From Luffa acutangula (lineage: Eukaryota; Streptophyta; Magnoliopsida; Cucurbitales; Cucurbitaceae), in the NCBI GenBank assembly GCA_036850905.1, contig CM072098.1, positions 48,382,281-48,446,280 on the forward strand: DNA of 64,000 nucleotides, given 5' to 3'. Within the stretch, counting starts at the first letter, position 1; each line of letters starts with the position of its first letter. The notes below the pieces were generated by a model. The model did not search any database. It was not told the origin of the DNA and saw only the letters and a list, made by a program, of their open reading frames with translations. The translations under genes and the position numbers were made by a program. Positions 22,720 through 34,114 of the stretch are shown here, piece after piece.

Positions 22720-23235
22720 ATCTTTTTGGGCTGGTTTGTTGAGCTTCTTGGATGATCGGCCTGCTAGGTTGATGATCTCTTGGATCGGCTTGTTAGCTTG
22801 TTGATCCTCTTGGATGATCGGCCTGCTGACTTGATGATCTGTTGGATCGGCCTGTTGGCTTGATGATCTGTTGGATCGACTTGTTAGCTTGTTGATCCTC
22901 TTGGATGATCGGCCTGCTGACTTGATGATCTCTTGGATCGGCCTGTTGGCTTGATGATATGTTCGATCGGTTGGCTTGTTGATCTTCTTGGATGATCGGC
23001 CTGCTGACTTGTTGATCTTCTTGATCGGTCGGTTGGCTTGTTGATCTCTTGGATGATCGGCCTGCTGACTTATTGATCTTCTTGACCTGTCGGTTGGCTT
23101 GTTGATCTCTTGGATCAGCCTGTTGGCTTGATGATCTGTCGAATCGGCTTGTTAGCTTGTTGATCCTCTTGGATGATCGGCCTGCTGACTTGTTGATCTT
23201 CTTGATCGGTCGATTGGCTTATTGATCTCTTCTTA
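22720..23235. repeat. Minisatellite inside the solo LTR
   Basis: About 20 imperfect units of 20-33 bp built from GATCGGCCTGCTGACTTG, GATCTCTTGGATCGGCC and TTGTTGATCCTCTTGGAT variants, in a higher order of about 60 bp. No open frame runs through it on either strand. Confidence 0.9.
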
Positions 23236-23411
23236 GAGTCTTCTAATCTTCAAACCTTCTGAGTCTTGAGTTGGTTGAATTCTGAATCTTGGATCTTCTG
23301 AATTCTCTAGACTCTCTGACTTCTGATGACTCTGGATCTTGGAGAATGCTCTGGACTCTGCCCTCGAGCTTCTGGCTCTGAGCTTCCCCCTTGAATGAAT
23401 GGTGGCCTCAT

Positions 23412-23421
23412 CTATTTATAG
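23412..23421 (-). promoter_or_regulatory. TATA box of the solo LTR
   Basis: CTATAAATAG on the minus strand, about 230 bp inside the U3 end. Confidence 0.75.
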
Positions 23422-23656
23422 AGTTTGATGGACCTCATATGGGTTTGGGCTTGGGTCCAATTGCCACGTGGCATAATCTGATTGAACTTGGCTGATGTTA
23501 TCTGATGAGACAAGTGACATTCTTTGATTTGCCGAATATTAATTTAATTTAGGCACACGTGTAAATGTGTAACTGGTCCCAAATTTATTTTATCATTAAT
23601 TTATATTAATGACGTGGCAATTTGTGATTGGCCAAAATTTCTCCTTCAACAGGTAG

Positions 23657-24200
23657 ATTAGCTATTAATTTCCTAATAAATTTAAATCATCGTTAAATAA
23701 TAAACGAAAAATCAATAACAAAAAAATAGAATAGTTTTTATCTTAAAGTTTCGAAATTAGAAAAGATTTCGATTTCGTTAAACTACAAAAATTAAACTAT
23801 GAAAGTCTAAAAACTAAAATGGAATAAAAGAAAAACTAAAATTAACTCTAAGTATTTCAAATTCACTCTCTTTTACTTTCACTTTTTTTTTTCCAAAAAA
23901 TAGTTAAAAGTAAAAAAAATATTTTATTGATTTGACATTAGACTCATAATATCAAACTATAGTTAGTTAAATTAAGTGACATAAATGATAAAAGTTCAAA
24001 ATATTTTTTAAATAATCAAGACAATATCTTCTTTAATCTTTGGGTTGACTTCTTTTGATTTCAATTACTCAAATACAATAAGAGAAAATAAAATAAGAAA
24101 AAGAAATAAAGTGAGATTTGTTTTTTTGAAAAAAGATTTTCATCGGTAAAATAAAAATCATAGGTTGACTTATTTATCTTTTTTAGAAAATGTTTATTAT
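23657..24200. other. Intergenic, no gene seen
   Basis: Very AT-rich, no recognisable element. Confidence 0.4.
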
Positions 24201-24204
24201 TATT

Positions 24205-24565
24205 TATAAGAAGACGAGGGGTCGCGGCTTGGGAAGTGAAGCCGGATAAGCCGAGACTGAGCCGAGAAGATTTGCGTGAAGAAAACGCAAGTGCCACCAG
24301 TGGAGGCATCATTTGAAAATCACTGTCAAATCAATACCGTCGAAAGTTAAGGGTGGGAGGATCTGGACCGTTGAAGTGTCAAGCAAAGCGAGATATGAGA
24401 ATCGTGGCGTTAAGATACCGTCACCGGCGAATGAGAGAGGTACCACGTGTCGTAACCCCACATAATGACGGGGCTCGATGGTCATTATTGTCCACTTCGA
24501 CTGGTGGACTGACAGCTCAGCTTTCCAACATGGATATCACTCCACCACGTGGCACTTTTTTTAAT
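24205..24565. promoter_or_regulatory. GC-rich, G-box-bearing orphan promoter-like island
   Basis: A sharp rise in GC inside AT-rich DNA. It holds two ACGTG G-box cores (ACCACGTGTC near 24441 and CCACCACGTGGC near 24543) and a GGACCGTTGA motif at 24365. On the minus side a short frame starts at 24312 (MMPPLVALAFSSRKSSRLSL) and collapses into AT-rich sequence after about 35 residues. On the plus side a TATATAATT lies at about 24608. Neither side leads into a gene I can recognise. It could be a detached promoter or a gene relic. Confidence 0.4.
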
Positions 24566-24659
24566 ATTTTTTTCTTTTCAGTGAAGTAGAATTTGTTTGG
24601 TTTGGTGTATATAATTATCCCAATGTATGATTAATCCCATTGGAAATGAATCATAATCC

Positions 24660-25010
24660 CACATTAGCTAGAAAAAATAGATCGAGATCACGAGGATCTA
24701 TATATAAGTGAGGGATAATATCTTTTGAAAAAAAATTTAACTGCCAGTATGTGAGAAAATTTCTAAGAATACGGTAGTACATACTCCTTTTAGCATTAGA
24801 AAATTTCCCTTGGTATGTAGGGATCTCTGGAAAAAATTTCTTTCGTGACAAACAATGAATGGAGGTAGTATGAGAAATTTTCCATACTATCGTAGTACTA
24901 GAAATTTTTTCGAGATCTCTCCATTGACAAGTATGAGAGATGATTTTTTTTTTTCTATTTTCTACCTTTCTCTTTTTTAATTGTCAATATTTAATGGGTA
25001 TACAGGAAGA
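24660..25010. repeat. Dispersed repeat related to 17821-18150
   Basis: Contains the inverted pair ACGGTAGTACATACT / CATACTATCGTAGTAC, GTGACAAACAATGAATGGA, and the closing CTCTTTTTTAATTGTCAATATTT block shared with the other copy. Confidence 0.6.
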
Positions 25011-25292
25011 CCATGCAGTTTGTTCTATCTCTCGTGAAAACATTAAAATTAGTAAAGTTAGGGAAGACTTGTGTCTAAGGTAGATCATGTCATTGTGGAG
25101 ATATGTCGAGAATAATTGCCCTTGACAAATCCCAATTTAAAATTTTAGATAGGACCTCAAATCTTTTAGTTTAAATAGGATGTTTAGGATTGGTTTAGTT
25201 GATTCGGGCAATGTTTTGTTTTGAGATTTCGCAAAAACTAATAGATTTAATAAATTTCTACTTATTAAATTTGTTTTTGCAAACTTTTTTTA

Positions 25293-25725
25293 TTGGAACA
25301 CTTTTGGTCCCTGCACCTTCATGAAAGTAACAACTTGGTCACTTAAGTTTAGTTTGGCCTTTAGTTTCAATTTTGTAATAATTTAGTCTTTGTATTTTAA
25401 AATTTGTAACGATATAGTTCCTATTATGATTTTTTTTTTTTATTTTACGGTTCCTATTATGAAAATTTTAATCGAAATTAAGTGTCTATGTAACGACTTG
25501 ATCTTTGTAATCTATAAACATACATGATCCTAATCAAGTTATCAATCTCTATATAGGAAAGAAATTTAATTAAATCTTAATAATGTTTTTCACAACAAGG
25601 ACTAATTGAATCGTTACAATTTTTAAAGTTGAGGGACTAAATTGTTAGAAAATTGGAAGTACAGGGATTAAATCGTTACAAGAATTTTATGAAAGTTTAG
25701 GGATTAAAAGTGTTTTTAACCAAAC
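25293..25725. repeat. Hairpin MITE, ACACTTTTGGTCCCTG family, copy 1
   Basis: Left end AACACTTTTGGTCCCTGCAC and right end GTTTAGGGATTAAAAGTGTTTTT are inverted complements. The body carries the family's GTAACGA-TTTAGTC units and GATCCTAATCAAGTTATCAA. Copies at 26454-26900 and, interrupted, 49954-51676. Confidence 0.85.
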
Positions 25726-26149
25726 ATCAATTTTGTTTATATAAATATGTTATTTCAGGTTATAAGCTCATTACACTTTTTAAATAAATTTTAAAACATG
25801 TGTAACTTAATATATTATAAATTACATTATATTGTAAAATGATAACAATGGAAAATTTATAACACAAACATATTCATAAGTTACTTAATAATATATATAT
25901 ATTTTTTAAATCTCAATAATACTTATGATTCAATCAAAAATAGAATTGTATTCCATATTTTTAGTGTTTTTAAATATGTGTTTAGTGGATCTCAACTTAA
26001 GTTGTTCAAAATGTGTTTGATAACATATTTCTAACAAAATAAAACAGTCGTAGTTACCAACTAAACTAGTTGGTTGAATTTCTATAGTTATTAATTAATT
26101 TATGAACATATTTTATCTTTTAAAATTTATAGAATGTATTTTATGATTT

Positions 26150-26252
26150 ATTATTATTATTTTGACAATATGTGGGATGGGGTCCTCGAACCATATGCCT
26201 CTTGGTCATCAGTACAAACTTCATGTCAATTGAGTTATGCTCGTATCGACAT
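26150..26252 (-). repeat. tRNA-derived SINE, CATTGTCAAAA subfamily
   Basis: Reads TTGACAATATGTGGG-(B box)-GGTCATCAGTACAAACTTCATG-(A box)-GAGTTATGCTCG on the plus strand, thus minus orientation. Same subfamily as 45320-45413. Confidence 0.75.
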
Positions 26253-26453
26253 AATTTATAACAAGTTATGTTAGGAATATTTTAATTTTAACAAAAGAGA
26301 AATAAGGTTAATATTTTAATTTTAACAAAAAAAGAAATAAGATTATAACCTGAAATATTATATTTACCAAATCTTTTATCTCTTATAATGTGATTTTGCA
26401 TTTTAAAATTTCAAACTCAAAATTTGGATACACTAAAAACATGAAATTATGTT

Positions 26454-26900
26454 GGTTAAAAAACATTTTTAGTCCTGAACTTTCATAAAAATAAAATTTT
26501 AGTCCCTGAACTATAGTTAGGAATAATTTAGTTCCTAAACTTTTAATTTTGTAACAATTTAGTTTTTGAACTTTAGTATGTAACAATTTAGTCCATGTAC
26601 TTTAAAATTTGTAACAATTTAATCCATGTTGTGAAATTTTTCATTGAAACTGAGTGTCAATTTTTATTATGTAACGATTTAATCTTTGCAGTTTGTCAAC
26701 ACACGTGGTCTTCATCAAGTTATCAATCATTATATTATATGTAAGAAATTTCACTAAATCTTAATAATAATTTTCATGACAAGGATTAAATTGTTGCAAG
26801 TTTTAATTTAAAGTTTAAGGACTAAATTGTTACAATTTTGAAAGTACGAACTAAATTGTTACTATCATGAAAGTGTAGGAACCAAATGTGCTTTTTAACC
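26454..26900. repeat. Hairpin MITE, ACACTTTTGGTCCCTG family, copy 2
   Basis: Left end AAAACATTTTTAGTCCTGAAC, right end GTGTAGGAACCAAATGTGCT, internal CGATTTAATCTTTGCAGTTT and ATCAAGTTATCAATC shared with copy 1. Non-coding. Confidence 0.85.
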
Positions 26901-27179
26901 TTGTGTCTTTAGAATTTTCATTATTTGGATCACATAATCCAAAAGAACAGGTTTTCAAGAACTTTGTCAAAGAGAGTTTTCACAAAATTCATTTAGACCC
27001 TAAGCTACTATTTTTATTGCTAGCACGACAGTTAAGTACCTACACTTCTATACGTCGTTGAACTAAAAAAAAATCACTATCTATTATTATGGTTTATATT
27101 CATATAATATTATTTTCAATATTAAAAGACATTAAGTTCATGAAAAAAAAATATATATATGTGCATGACATGTCCATTT

Positions 27180-27260
27180 TTTTAAAGTTAAGAGTATAAT
27201 TATACCTTCAATTAAGAGGTCAGAAATTTGAATCTCTCGAGGAAAAAAAAAGGTTAAAAG
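27180..27260 (+). repeat. SINE remnant
   Basis: AAGAGTATAATTATACCTTC followed by AAGAGGTCAGAAATTTGAATC and an oligo(A) run; a degenerate plus-strand relative of the SINEs listed elsewhere. Confidence 0.5.
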
Positions 27261-27639
27261 AATATTATAAAAAATATGAATTAGAAGGAGATAAATAGAA
27301 TGCACTATGCAAACACATGGGGATTCCAATGTATAGAAAGTCAGAGATTTTCAAAGAGATGGTGTGACACAACACATTATATATGGTGCAATTTTCCATT
27401 TAATTGATCATTAAATGATAATATTAAGGATAAAAATTAATTGAATATTTAAAGAAGAGAGAGAAAGAGGATAATGAAGAAGGAAAGCTAGAGAGGGACA
27501 AGAAGGATAAAGAGAAATGAAAAGAGGAGAGAGAAAATGGCAATGTATGCAAAATTATAATACAAAGTTAAATAAATCTTGTCACGTCATTTAAAGGAGT
27601 ACACGTTCGCAATATTCTAATTTTTCAAATCACATTTAT

Positions 27640-27720
27640 TTTAGGTTTAAAAAATGTGGGAGAACATAATTCGAACATTTGATTTTTTGATCGAGGTTGT
27701 TGTGTTTTAATTTGTTGGAT
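27640..27720 (-). repeat. SINE remnant
   Basis: GTGGGAGAACATAATTCGAA with GATTTTTTGATCGAGG matches the 3' half of a minus-strand SINE. The 5' half is lost. Confidence 0.45.
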
Positions 27721-28007
27721 TGACTAATATCAATTTTGATAGTATAAATAATAAAGTTTATAAAGGACAATTATCAAATTTTGAAATCAAGAGATCACTG
27801 ACTAGATATTAGAAACCTAAATTATAGAGAACAAAAGGGTAAATTATTCGGTTATAAGTTTGGTCCTACAACTTTTATAATCATATTTATTTAGTCTAAA
27901 TAATTTCTAATAAATTCATAAACTTTCATGATTATGTATATTTAATTCTCATCCATTAAACTTTTTCAATAAATTTATGAACTTTCAACTTTGGTGCCTA
28001 ATAAATT

Positions 28008-28122
28008 GATATTATCGACTCTATTATCTAAAAAAAAAAAAAAAAGATATTATCAACTCTATTAGTCTAAAACTTATATAGCATTATTTAAAAAAAAAAA
28101 AAAAAAAAAAACTTATATAGCA
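28008..28122 (+). mobile_element. Two consecutive poly(A)-only micro-insertions
   Basis: First: GATATTATCGACTCTATTA (28008-28026) and its one-mismatch copy (28046-28064) enclose TCT plus 16 A. Second: ACTTATATAGCA (28072-28083) and an exact copy (28111-28122) enclose TTATTT plus 21 A. In each, a short T-rich tag, an A-tail and a flanking direct repeat are all that remain. Confidence 0.75.
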
Positions 28123-28235
28123 TGTCAAAGTGAGCATAACTTAGCGGTAATTGACATGTACCATTAACCAATAAGTCGTAGGTTTGAATCTTTTACTCCT
28201 AAATACTATTGAACCAAAAAAAAAAAAAAAAACAT
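28123..28235 (+). mobile_element. tRNA-derived SINE with target-site duplication
   Basis: TGTCAAAGTGAGCATAACTT (A-box region), GGTAATTGACATG, a B-box-like GGTTTGAATC and a tail TATTGAACC plus A-run. TTATATAGCA precedes it (28113-28122) and follows it (28236-28245). The same target motif already flanks the preceding micro-insertion, so this spot was hit twice. Confidence 0.85.
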
Positions 28236-28560
28236 TTATATAGCACATTGAGACCAAACCTTCAACTTTATCAAAGATAATAAGTATTTTTTTATCCATT
28301 AAGTCAATGCTCGCATACAACGATTAGAGTACTACCCATTTTTTTTTAGTTCAACACCTAACGATAGATATATATTTTTATTTTTTATTTTTTTTTTGTA
28401 TAATTAAGGCAGTAGAGATTTGAATATCTAACATTTGGTTGATAATTTAACATCTAAACTACTCAGGCTATGTTCGTTTTTTTTTTAGATTCAACAATTT
28501 CAGAGGTGAAAATCAAACAATCAGACCTTAAAGTAGTAATTGGTGTTTTATCCACTAAAC

Positions 28561-28665
28561 TTTTTTTTTTTAGTACATCAACATTTGGGGTGGGAGGATT
28601 CGAATCTCTAATCTTATGGTCGAGGATACATGTCAATTACCGCTGAGCTATGCTCGTTTTGGCTC
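28561..28665 (-). repeat. tRNA-derived SINE, well-preserved copy
   Basis: On the minus strand: A box TAGCTCAGCGGTAATTG, spacer, B box AGATTCGAATCC, then CCACCCCAAATGTTGATGTA and a short A-run. The A box fits TRGYNNANNGG and the B box fits GWTCRANNC. No clear target-site duplication. Confidence 0.8.
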
Positions 28666-28799
28666 TAGATATATTTAATTTGTCGAAGTTATAGATGTCT
28701 TATCCGCTAAGCTATGCTCGAAATGAAACGATGACGGAAGTAATGAGAGTGGTTAATGATGAAAATAGAGAAGAAGGGTATGGGGGGGTAGGGCCCACC

Positions 28800-29000
28800 A
28801 TTTTATTTATAACGTGGGAGTTATGAGGAAGTTGGAACGCAATAACCCCAAATTAATCCAAGCCGTCAATCAAGGCACACCAGACACAGCCAATTGCCTT
28901 TGTCCTTTTTTTCAAGGATTGCTGTGGCCCACCGCACTGAATCATATCTCATTATCATCTCCCCCCACCACGTGGACGGCCCCGATCCTTCTTCCACTAT
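28800..29000 (+). promoter_or_regulatory. Orphan promoter-like sequence with G-box and TATA box
   Basis: CCACCACGTGGACG near 28967, then CTATATAAATT at 28997-29007, then an uninterrupted pyrimidine-rich tract (29025-29070) like a plant leader. The region is clearly less AT-rich than its flanks. No coding sequence follows within several kb. It may drive a non-coding RNA or be a leftover of a lost gene. I found no microRNA-like sequence downstream by eye. Confidence 0.45.
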
Positions 29001-29069
29001 ATAAATTAAACCCTAATTATTAACATTTCTTTTTCTTTTCTTTTCTTTTTTTTTTCTTTCTTCTTTCTC

Positions 29070-29519
29070 AATTCTCACCCTATATTATATATATATACTC
29101 ATTTCTTTTTCGTTTAGTTTTAAACAAAATAGCTCAATCACTAGATAAGGATTGTAAATTTTCATTTTTTTAATAACTTATTGAAGTGAACCCTCGAACC
29201 TTTAATATTTTACTTAAGATACACCAGTTGAATTACGCTCAATTTTCAATTTTTATTGATCTAACTGAATTGTTTCATCAATTTGATACCATTTTTTTTG
29301 TTTTTTATAATTTAATGGACAAAAAAATGATCAACTTCAGTGATCAAGACATCTTCACTCTCTCTAAGGGATTGAAAGTTCAAATCTATTGAAAATAAAT
29401 ATACAGGTGCTTATTAATCTGAACATAGCTCGGTAGATATTATAAAGTGTCGATTACCCTCACGAAAAAGATCGATGCTTCGATTTTTCACCCCTCTGAA
29501 CTAAAATTATATATAAATA

Positions 29520-29551
<32 letters not shown>

Positions 29552-30927
29552 GGTTTAGGGATTTAGATAAAATTTTAATTTCTAATAAATGGGGTTTTAG
29601 GTTTTTTTGCTTGTTAAACATGTTTTTGGAATTTTAGAATTGATTTTTTTTTTTTAATTAAAGAATAAAATCATTATCAATTTAAATCTTAGTTGTCATC
29701 TGATTTATGAAATATTTTGAATGGTGACATTTTGATTTAAGACACAGCGATATCTCCTTTTAGATTTTCTTGTTTGATTGAATAGTTGATAGTGAAAATA
29801 TTTCATGATTCATTAAATATTATTTTTTAAAAAAAAAATTAAAAGAATTTCAGTCATTAATATTCCCTTTGGCCGACCTGATGCCTAATTTAACTTTAAA
29901 TAAATAAAAAATAAATAAATATATATTATGTTTTTGAAATATGGTCTTATCTAGACATTTTGTCTTGAGAATTAATCCAGAAGTTTCATAATTATTCATA
30001 GTTCACATCATCAATATTTGTAAAAATAGCCGACTTTGAGAGTACAACTCAACTGATATTGTTCTAAGAAAATTAATTAATTAATTTTAGGAAAAAAAAC
30101 TCAACTCATCTTGATTAGTAAATTTCCTTTGACAAAATTGAGCATAGTTTCGAGATAATAGTATATACTATCGATCAAGAAGTCAGATCTTCAAATCCAA
30201 AATCCATAGGTGTTTGAACTCAAGGAAAAAAAAATCCCTTTAAAGTTATAAATTTAAATCTCCGCTTTTCATTTGAGTTGCAATTTTTAATCCAAATGAA
30301 ATTTGGTAGATTATATATTAAAAAAAAAAGTAAAAAGAAAAAAAATAGAGGAAGAGAATTTCAGTTCTAATTTACTATCTCTAGTCTTCCATAAGTCAAT
30401 TTTAAATTTAAATTTGGGTTAAATTACTAATTTATTATATGAAGTTTTAGGTTTGTGTTGTTATGAACTTTAAAAAGTGTCCATGTGTCAAACTAGTCCC
30501 TGAATTTTAAAAATGTCAAATAAATTTTTAAACTTTCAATTTTGTGTCTAATAGACCTTTGACATATTCAATATTTTTTTAAATTTAACGAATCTATTAG
30601 ACTATACATTGAATTTTGTGTCCAATATAACATTAAACTTTTAATTTTATATTCAGTATTTTCGTAAATTTTAAAAAATGTCAAATAGGTCGAAGAATTA
30701 GTAGAGACAAAATTGAAAGTTCAAGGACTTATTAGATATAAAATTGAAAGTTTAGAAACTTGTTAGACAAAAACATGAAAATTCAAACACTAAATTTGTA
30801 ATTTAATCTTAAATATTTCATTTCATCTTATTGAACCTCAAACTCGAATAAGTAAATATACTTATTAATCCTCAAAACATGTTAAAAAACTACTAAGAAA
30901 CCAATCAAATGAGTCACACAAAATTGA

Positions 30928-30969
<42 letters not shown>

Positions 30970-31412
30970 CAAACCCAAAGCACCCATCACAATAGGAAGA
31001 ACAACCAATATCCACAAAAATAGCTTCATTCAACCACCAAAATCAACAACTAATCATAATCATTAAGGAATGAGTTGGATTGAAGTGTTGTTAGCATCAT
31101 AAATAATTGTGGGGGTGTTCTCTAGATAAATACATACAAATTATGTGACGAATAACTAAAAAAGATACCAGCATCTATCCAACTATTTGAATTATGTCAA
31201 AGTCGGTCGTCATATAAATAAATGGTTGAGGGAAGGGTTGGACGACATGAGAAATGATCTAAAGAGACTATCACAAAGAAGTTGGCAGTTTTGTTCCTTT
31301 GGATGTATGAGAGAGAATCAGCAATAGTTCTTCAAATCTGCCGTCACAATATGGCTGACAGTTTTACACCTTCAAATGTATGATAGAGAAATCTATCACA
31401 GTGTTTCAAATT
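29070..31412. other. Intergenic, no gene seen
   Basis: AT-rich. Contains degenerate SINE-like pieces near 29195-29250, 29415-29500 and 30134-30232 (GAGCATAGTTTCGAGATAAT ... TCAAATCCAAAATCC), a T32 run at 29522 and an A37 run at 30931. Region 30470-30800 carries GTCCCTGAATTTTAAAAATG-type hairpin-MITE sequence without firm ends. Confidence 0.45.
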
Positions 31413-31428
31413 TGTATCCAGTGATCAT

Positions 31429-31528
31429 TTTTTTTTAGTACATCAACATTTGGGGGTGAGGGATTCGAACCTCTGACCTTTTGATCGAAAGTACATGTCA
31501 ATTACCACTTAACTAAGCTCACTTTGGC
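31429..31528 (-). mobile_element. tRNA-derived SINE with 16-bp target-site duplication
   Basis: Minus orientation; plus strand reads oligo(T), GTACATCAACATTTGGGGG, B box GGATTCGAACC, AAGTACATGTCAATTACCAC, A-box region, CTTTGGC. Flanked by TGTATCCAGTGATCAT (31413-31428) and TGTATCGAGTGATCAT (31529-31544), one mismatch. Confidence 0.92.
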
Positions 31529-31544
31529 TGTATCGAGTGATCAT

Positions 31545-33262
31545 TAGGAGCATACAAATTTTCGATTATGCTGGATCCAACGGTTATTGAGAGGCAGCCT
31601 CGTTCCGACGATGATGGGAAAAGTGGGGTCAAAAGAGAGAGGGAAAGAAACAAGTGGGAAGCATGAGTGGAATGAATGGAGAGGCTTGAAAGAGAAGGAA
31701 AGAAAGAAAGGCATTAGAAATGAAGAGAAGAAAAGACCAAGTCTGTGTCCTGTTGGCATTGTTTGTTCTGTTTGTTATTCTGATAAAAATATCATATCAT
31801 ATCCACAAAATTCATTAACAAGATGCTCTTTTGCTTCCATGTGCTTCTCTCTCTCTACTGTTAAGATTATTGCTTCTGATCAACTGGGAGGGGACTGGAT
31901 TGGACTGGACTGAACTAGCTAGGGTGTTGTTTTGCAGCAGAGATGTGGCTGTTTCTGTCTCACACTCACCATCTTCAACAGTTCCTTCCATTTTCTCCTC
32001 ATCATTTTTTGTCCCACTTTCGGGACTACGAGGGTAGAAATGTCATTTCAAATGTAGAGGTCGAGATTTGAATCTTTGACGTAAGGGGAAGGTTTATTTT
32101 TGTACTACTCTTGTGGCATCTGCCCGTTCTGTGTTCGCATTTATATTTGTCTTTATATATAATTTTTTTGTGTTGTTGGACCCTACATTGTTCTTAAATG
32201 ATGCTGACGTAGGTGACAATAAATGAGAGTGATACTCTTACTATGTGTCATGTGGTATAGGAAAATTTCTCCATGACCTCTAATATGAAAGTTAGAGATT
32301 TGGATCTAACCTTTTTGAACTGAAGAACAACAATGGTACTAAATTTTAGGGTTAAATCTGATTTTGGTTCCTGAACTTTTGTTGTTTAATTTTGGACTCT
32401 AAACTTTCATCAAATGGTATGTTTTAGTCCTCGAACTATTTAAAAAATAGTTATTTTGATTCTTGCTATATTATTGTTCCATCTAATATCCACTTATTGA
32501 ATGCTCATCTCTAACCTATGTGACTTGAAATCATGCTCATATTAATACGCTTGAACACATCTTCAAAGCTACATCATTAATTTGTTAAAAACAAAGTAAA
32601 CCCATATCAAAATGTTTTTTTTTTTTAAAAAAAATTACAATAGTTTAGAGACTAAAATAAACGTTTTAAAAGTTGATATACCAAAATGAAATAAGTTTAA
32701 AAGTTATCAAAAAGGAACCAATTTGAAAGTTCATAGACCAAAATGAAATTAAAAAAACCTAAACTTGGAGAAAATTAATATACTTTAACCAATTAAACGG
32801 TATTGAAATTGATTATTATCTTAAAAGCATTAACAATTCGTTAAAAAGATTAAAGTTATTTACAACCCACTAACTTACAATATTGATATATATGTTTAAT
32901 AAAAGATTTATTAGATTTTTGTAATCCATGCCAACTTCAACCAAATAAAAGTAGTTAAAGAATAAACACCATTGCCCGTTTTCTAAGCCAAAAGAGAATA
33001 AAAGATTTGTGAACTTTTGTTTAGCACAATAATACTTTTCAATTGGTTAAAAATGTTTCTTTATTTTATTCACCACTTCAAAATATAATATTTTTTTAAA
33101 CAATTTATATAACACAACAATTGAAAGCACTTTACAAAAAGTTGAATAAATATTTTATGTTTCTCTTAACATGGTATTTTGTTCTGTTTGACTGAAATAA
33201 TTAATGATATACAAAGGATTATTTTGAAAATGTAAAAATCTATGTTTTGAAGTACTATTAAT
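31545..33262. other. Intergenic, no gene seen
   Basis: 31600-32040 is less AT-rich but gives only low-complexity Lys/Glu-rich frames, which I do not accept as genes. A hairpin MITE with TTTTGGTTCCTGAACTTTTG at about 32357 and AAAGTTCATAGACCAAAATG at about 32745 spans roughly 32345-32760. Confidence 0.45.
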
Positions 33263-33265
33263 GAC

Positions 33266-33363
33266 TAAAGCGAGCATAGTTCAACGGTAATTGACATATA
33301 TTCTCAACCAAGAAGTTGAAGGTTTGAATCATCCCATCCCAAATGTTGTTGAACTAAAAAAAA
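33266..33363 (+). repeat. tRNA-derived SINE, TTGTTGAACTAAAA subfamily
   Basis: GCGAGCATAGTTCAACGGTA, GACATATATTCTCAACCAAG, B-box-like GGTTTGAATC, CCCAAATGTTGTTGAACT and an A-run. No clear target-site duplication. Confidence 0.8.
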
Positions 33364-34060
33364 TGAAATTAGCTAATTTGGGAGTTTTTTTTTAAATAAA
33401 AAATTCCTAAAAGTATTTTTAATTGATAACATTTAATAAACATCATTTCTACCAACTAATTATATTCACTCTATTTTCAAACATCACATCATCATTCCTA
33501 CAAACCAAACACCTTATATAAGGTTAAAATGTCCATTCTCTTCTAGAATATTTCAAAACGTCTATCTATATTATCTATATCTATGACCGACTTGGAGGCC
33601 TCTTTCGAGGTGACAATATAGGCTAATGACATTACACAACGTGTGCTACATTAAACTTGAATATAAGCACAGCGAGAAATTGATTGGGAACATTAAATGT
33701 AACAATTAACGCATACCAAAGTCCAATATGGCCATCCTACTTACAATCACTTGTCTTCAACATAACTCGGTCCCACCGAGACAACTCAACTGATAAAGAC
33801 TAGTTAATGTAAGAGATTCATCAACGATCCATCAACCGATGATGAAAACAACAAAAAATGACAACATAAAAAATAATCCGACAAATGAAAGTCAATTGCT
33901 CCACCGTGTCGAAAGGACAGCATCAGAATACACACTGGAATGCGAGTGAAGAACTCTTTCCCAGAATTCAAAGATGTAATGAACAGTATGTGACTAATTT
34001 TCAAGTGAAGATACCAAAACAAGAGCAGCAGCCAGCAAGTTTAGAAATAGCAAATCAACT

Positions 34061-34064
<4 letters not shown>

Positions 34065-34114
<50 letters not shown>

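Larger units (their letters stand above)
22575..23651 (-). mobile_element. Solo LTR with an internal minisatellite
   Basis: The 1077-bp block starts TG and ends CA (TGTT...AACA) and is flanked on both sides by the same 5-bp GGTAG (22570-22574 and 23652-23656), the hallmark of an LTR-retrotransposon insertion. Only one LTR is present and no gag-pol lies beside it, so it is a solo LTR left by recombination. Transcription would run on the minus strand: CTATAAATAG sits at 23412-23421, preceded by a CCACGTGGC G-box. The long tandem repeat lies downstream of that start, in what would be R/U5. Confidence 0.92.

Noticed and set aside
28121..28235. Possible true tRNA genes at this and the other A-box/B-box sites
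   Set aside because: No acceptor or anticodon stems can be formed, and the copies have A-tails and target-site duplications, so they are SINEs.
31587..31913. Lys/Glu-rich frame
   Set aside because: Low complexity (GAAAGA-type repeats) and no conserved segment.
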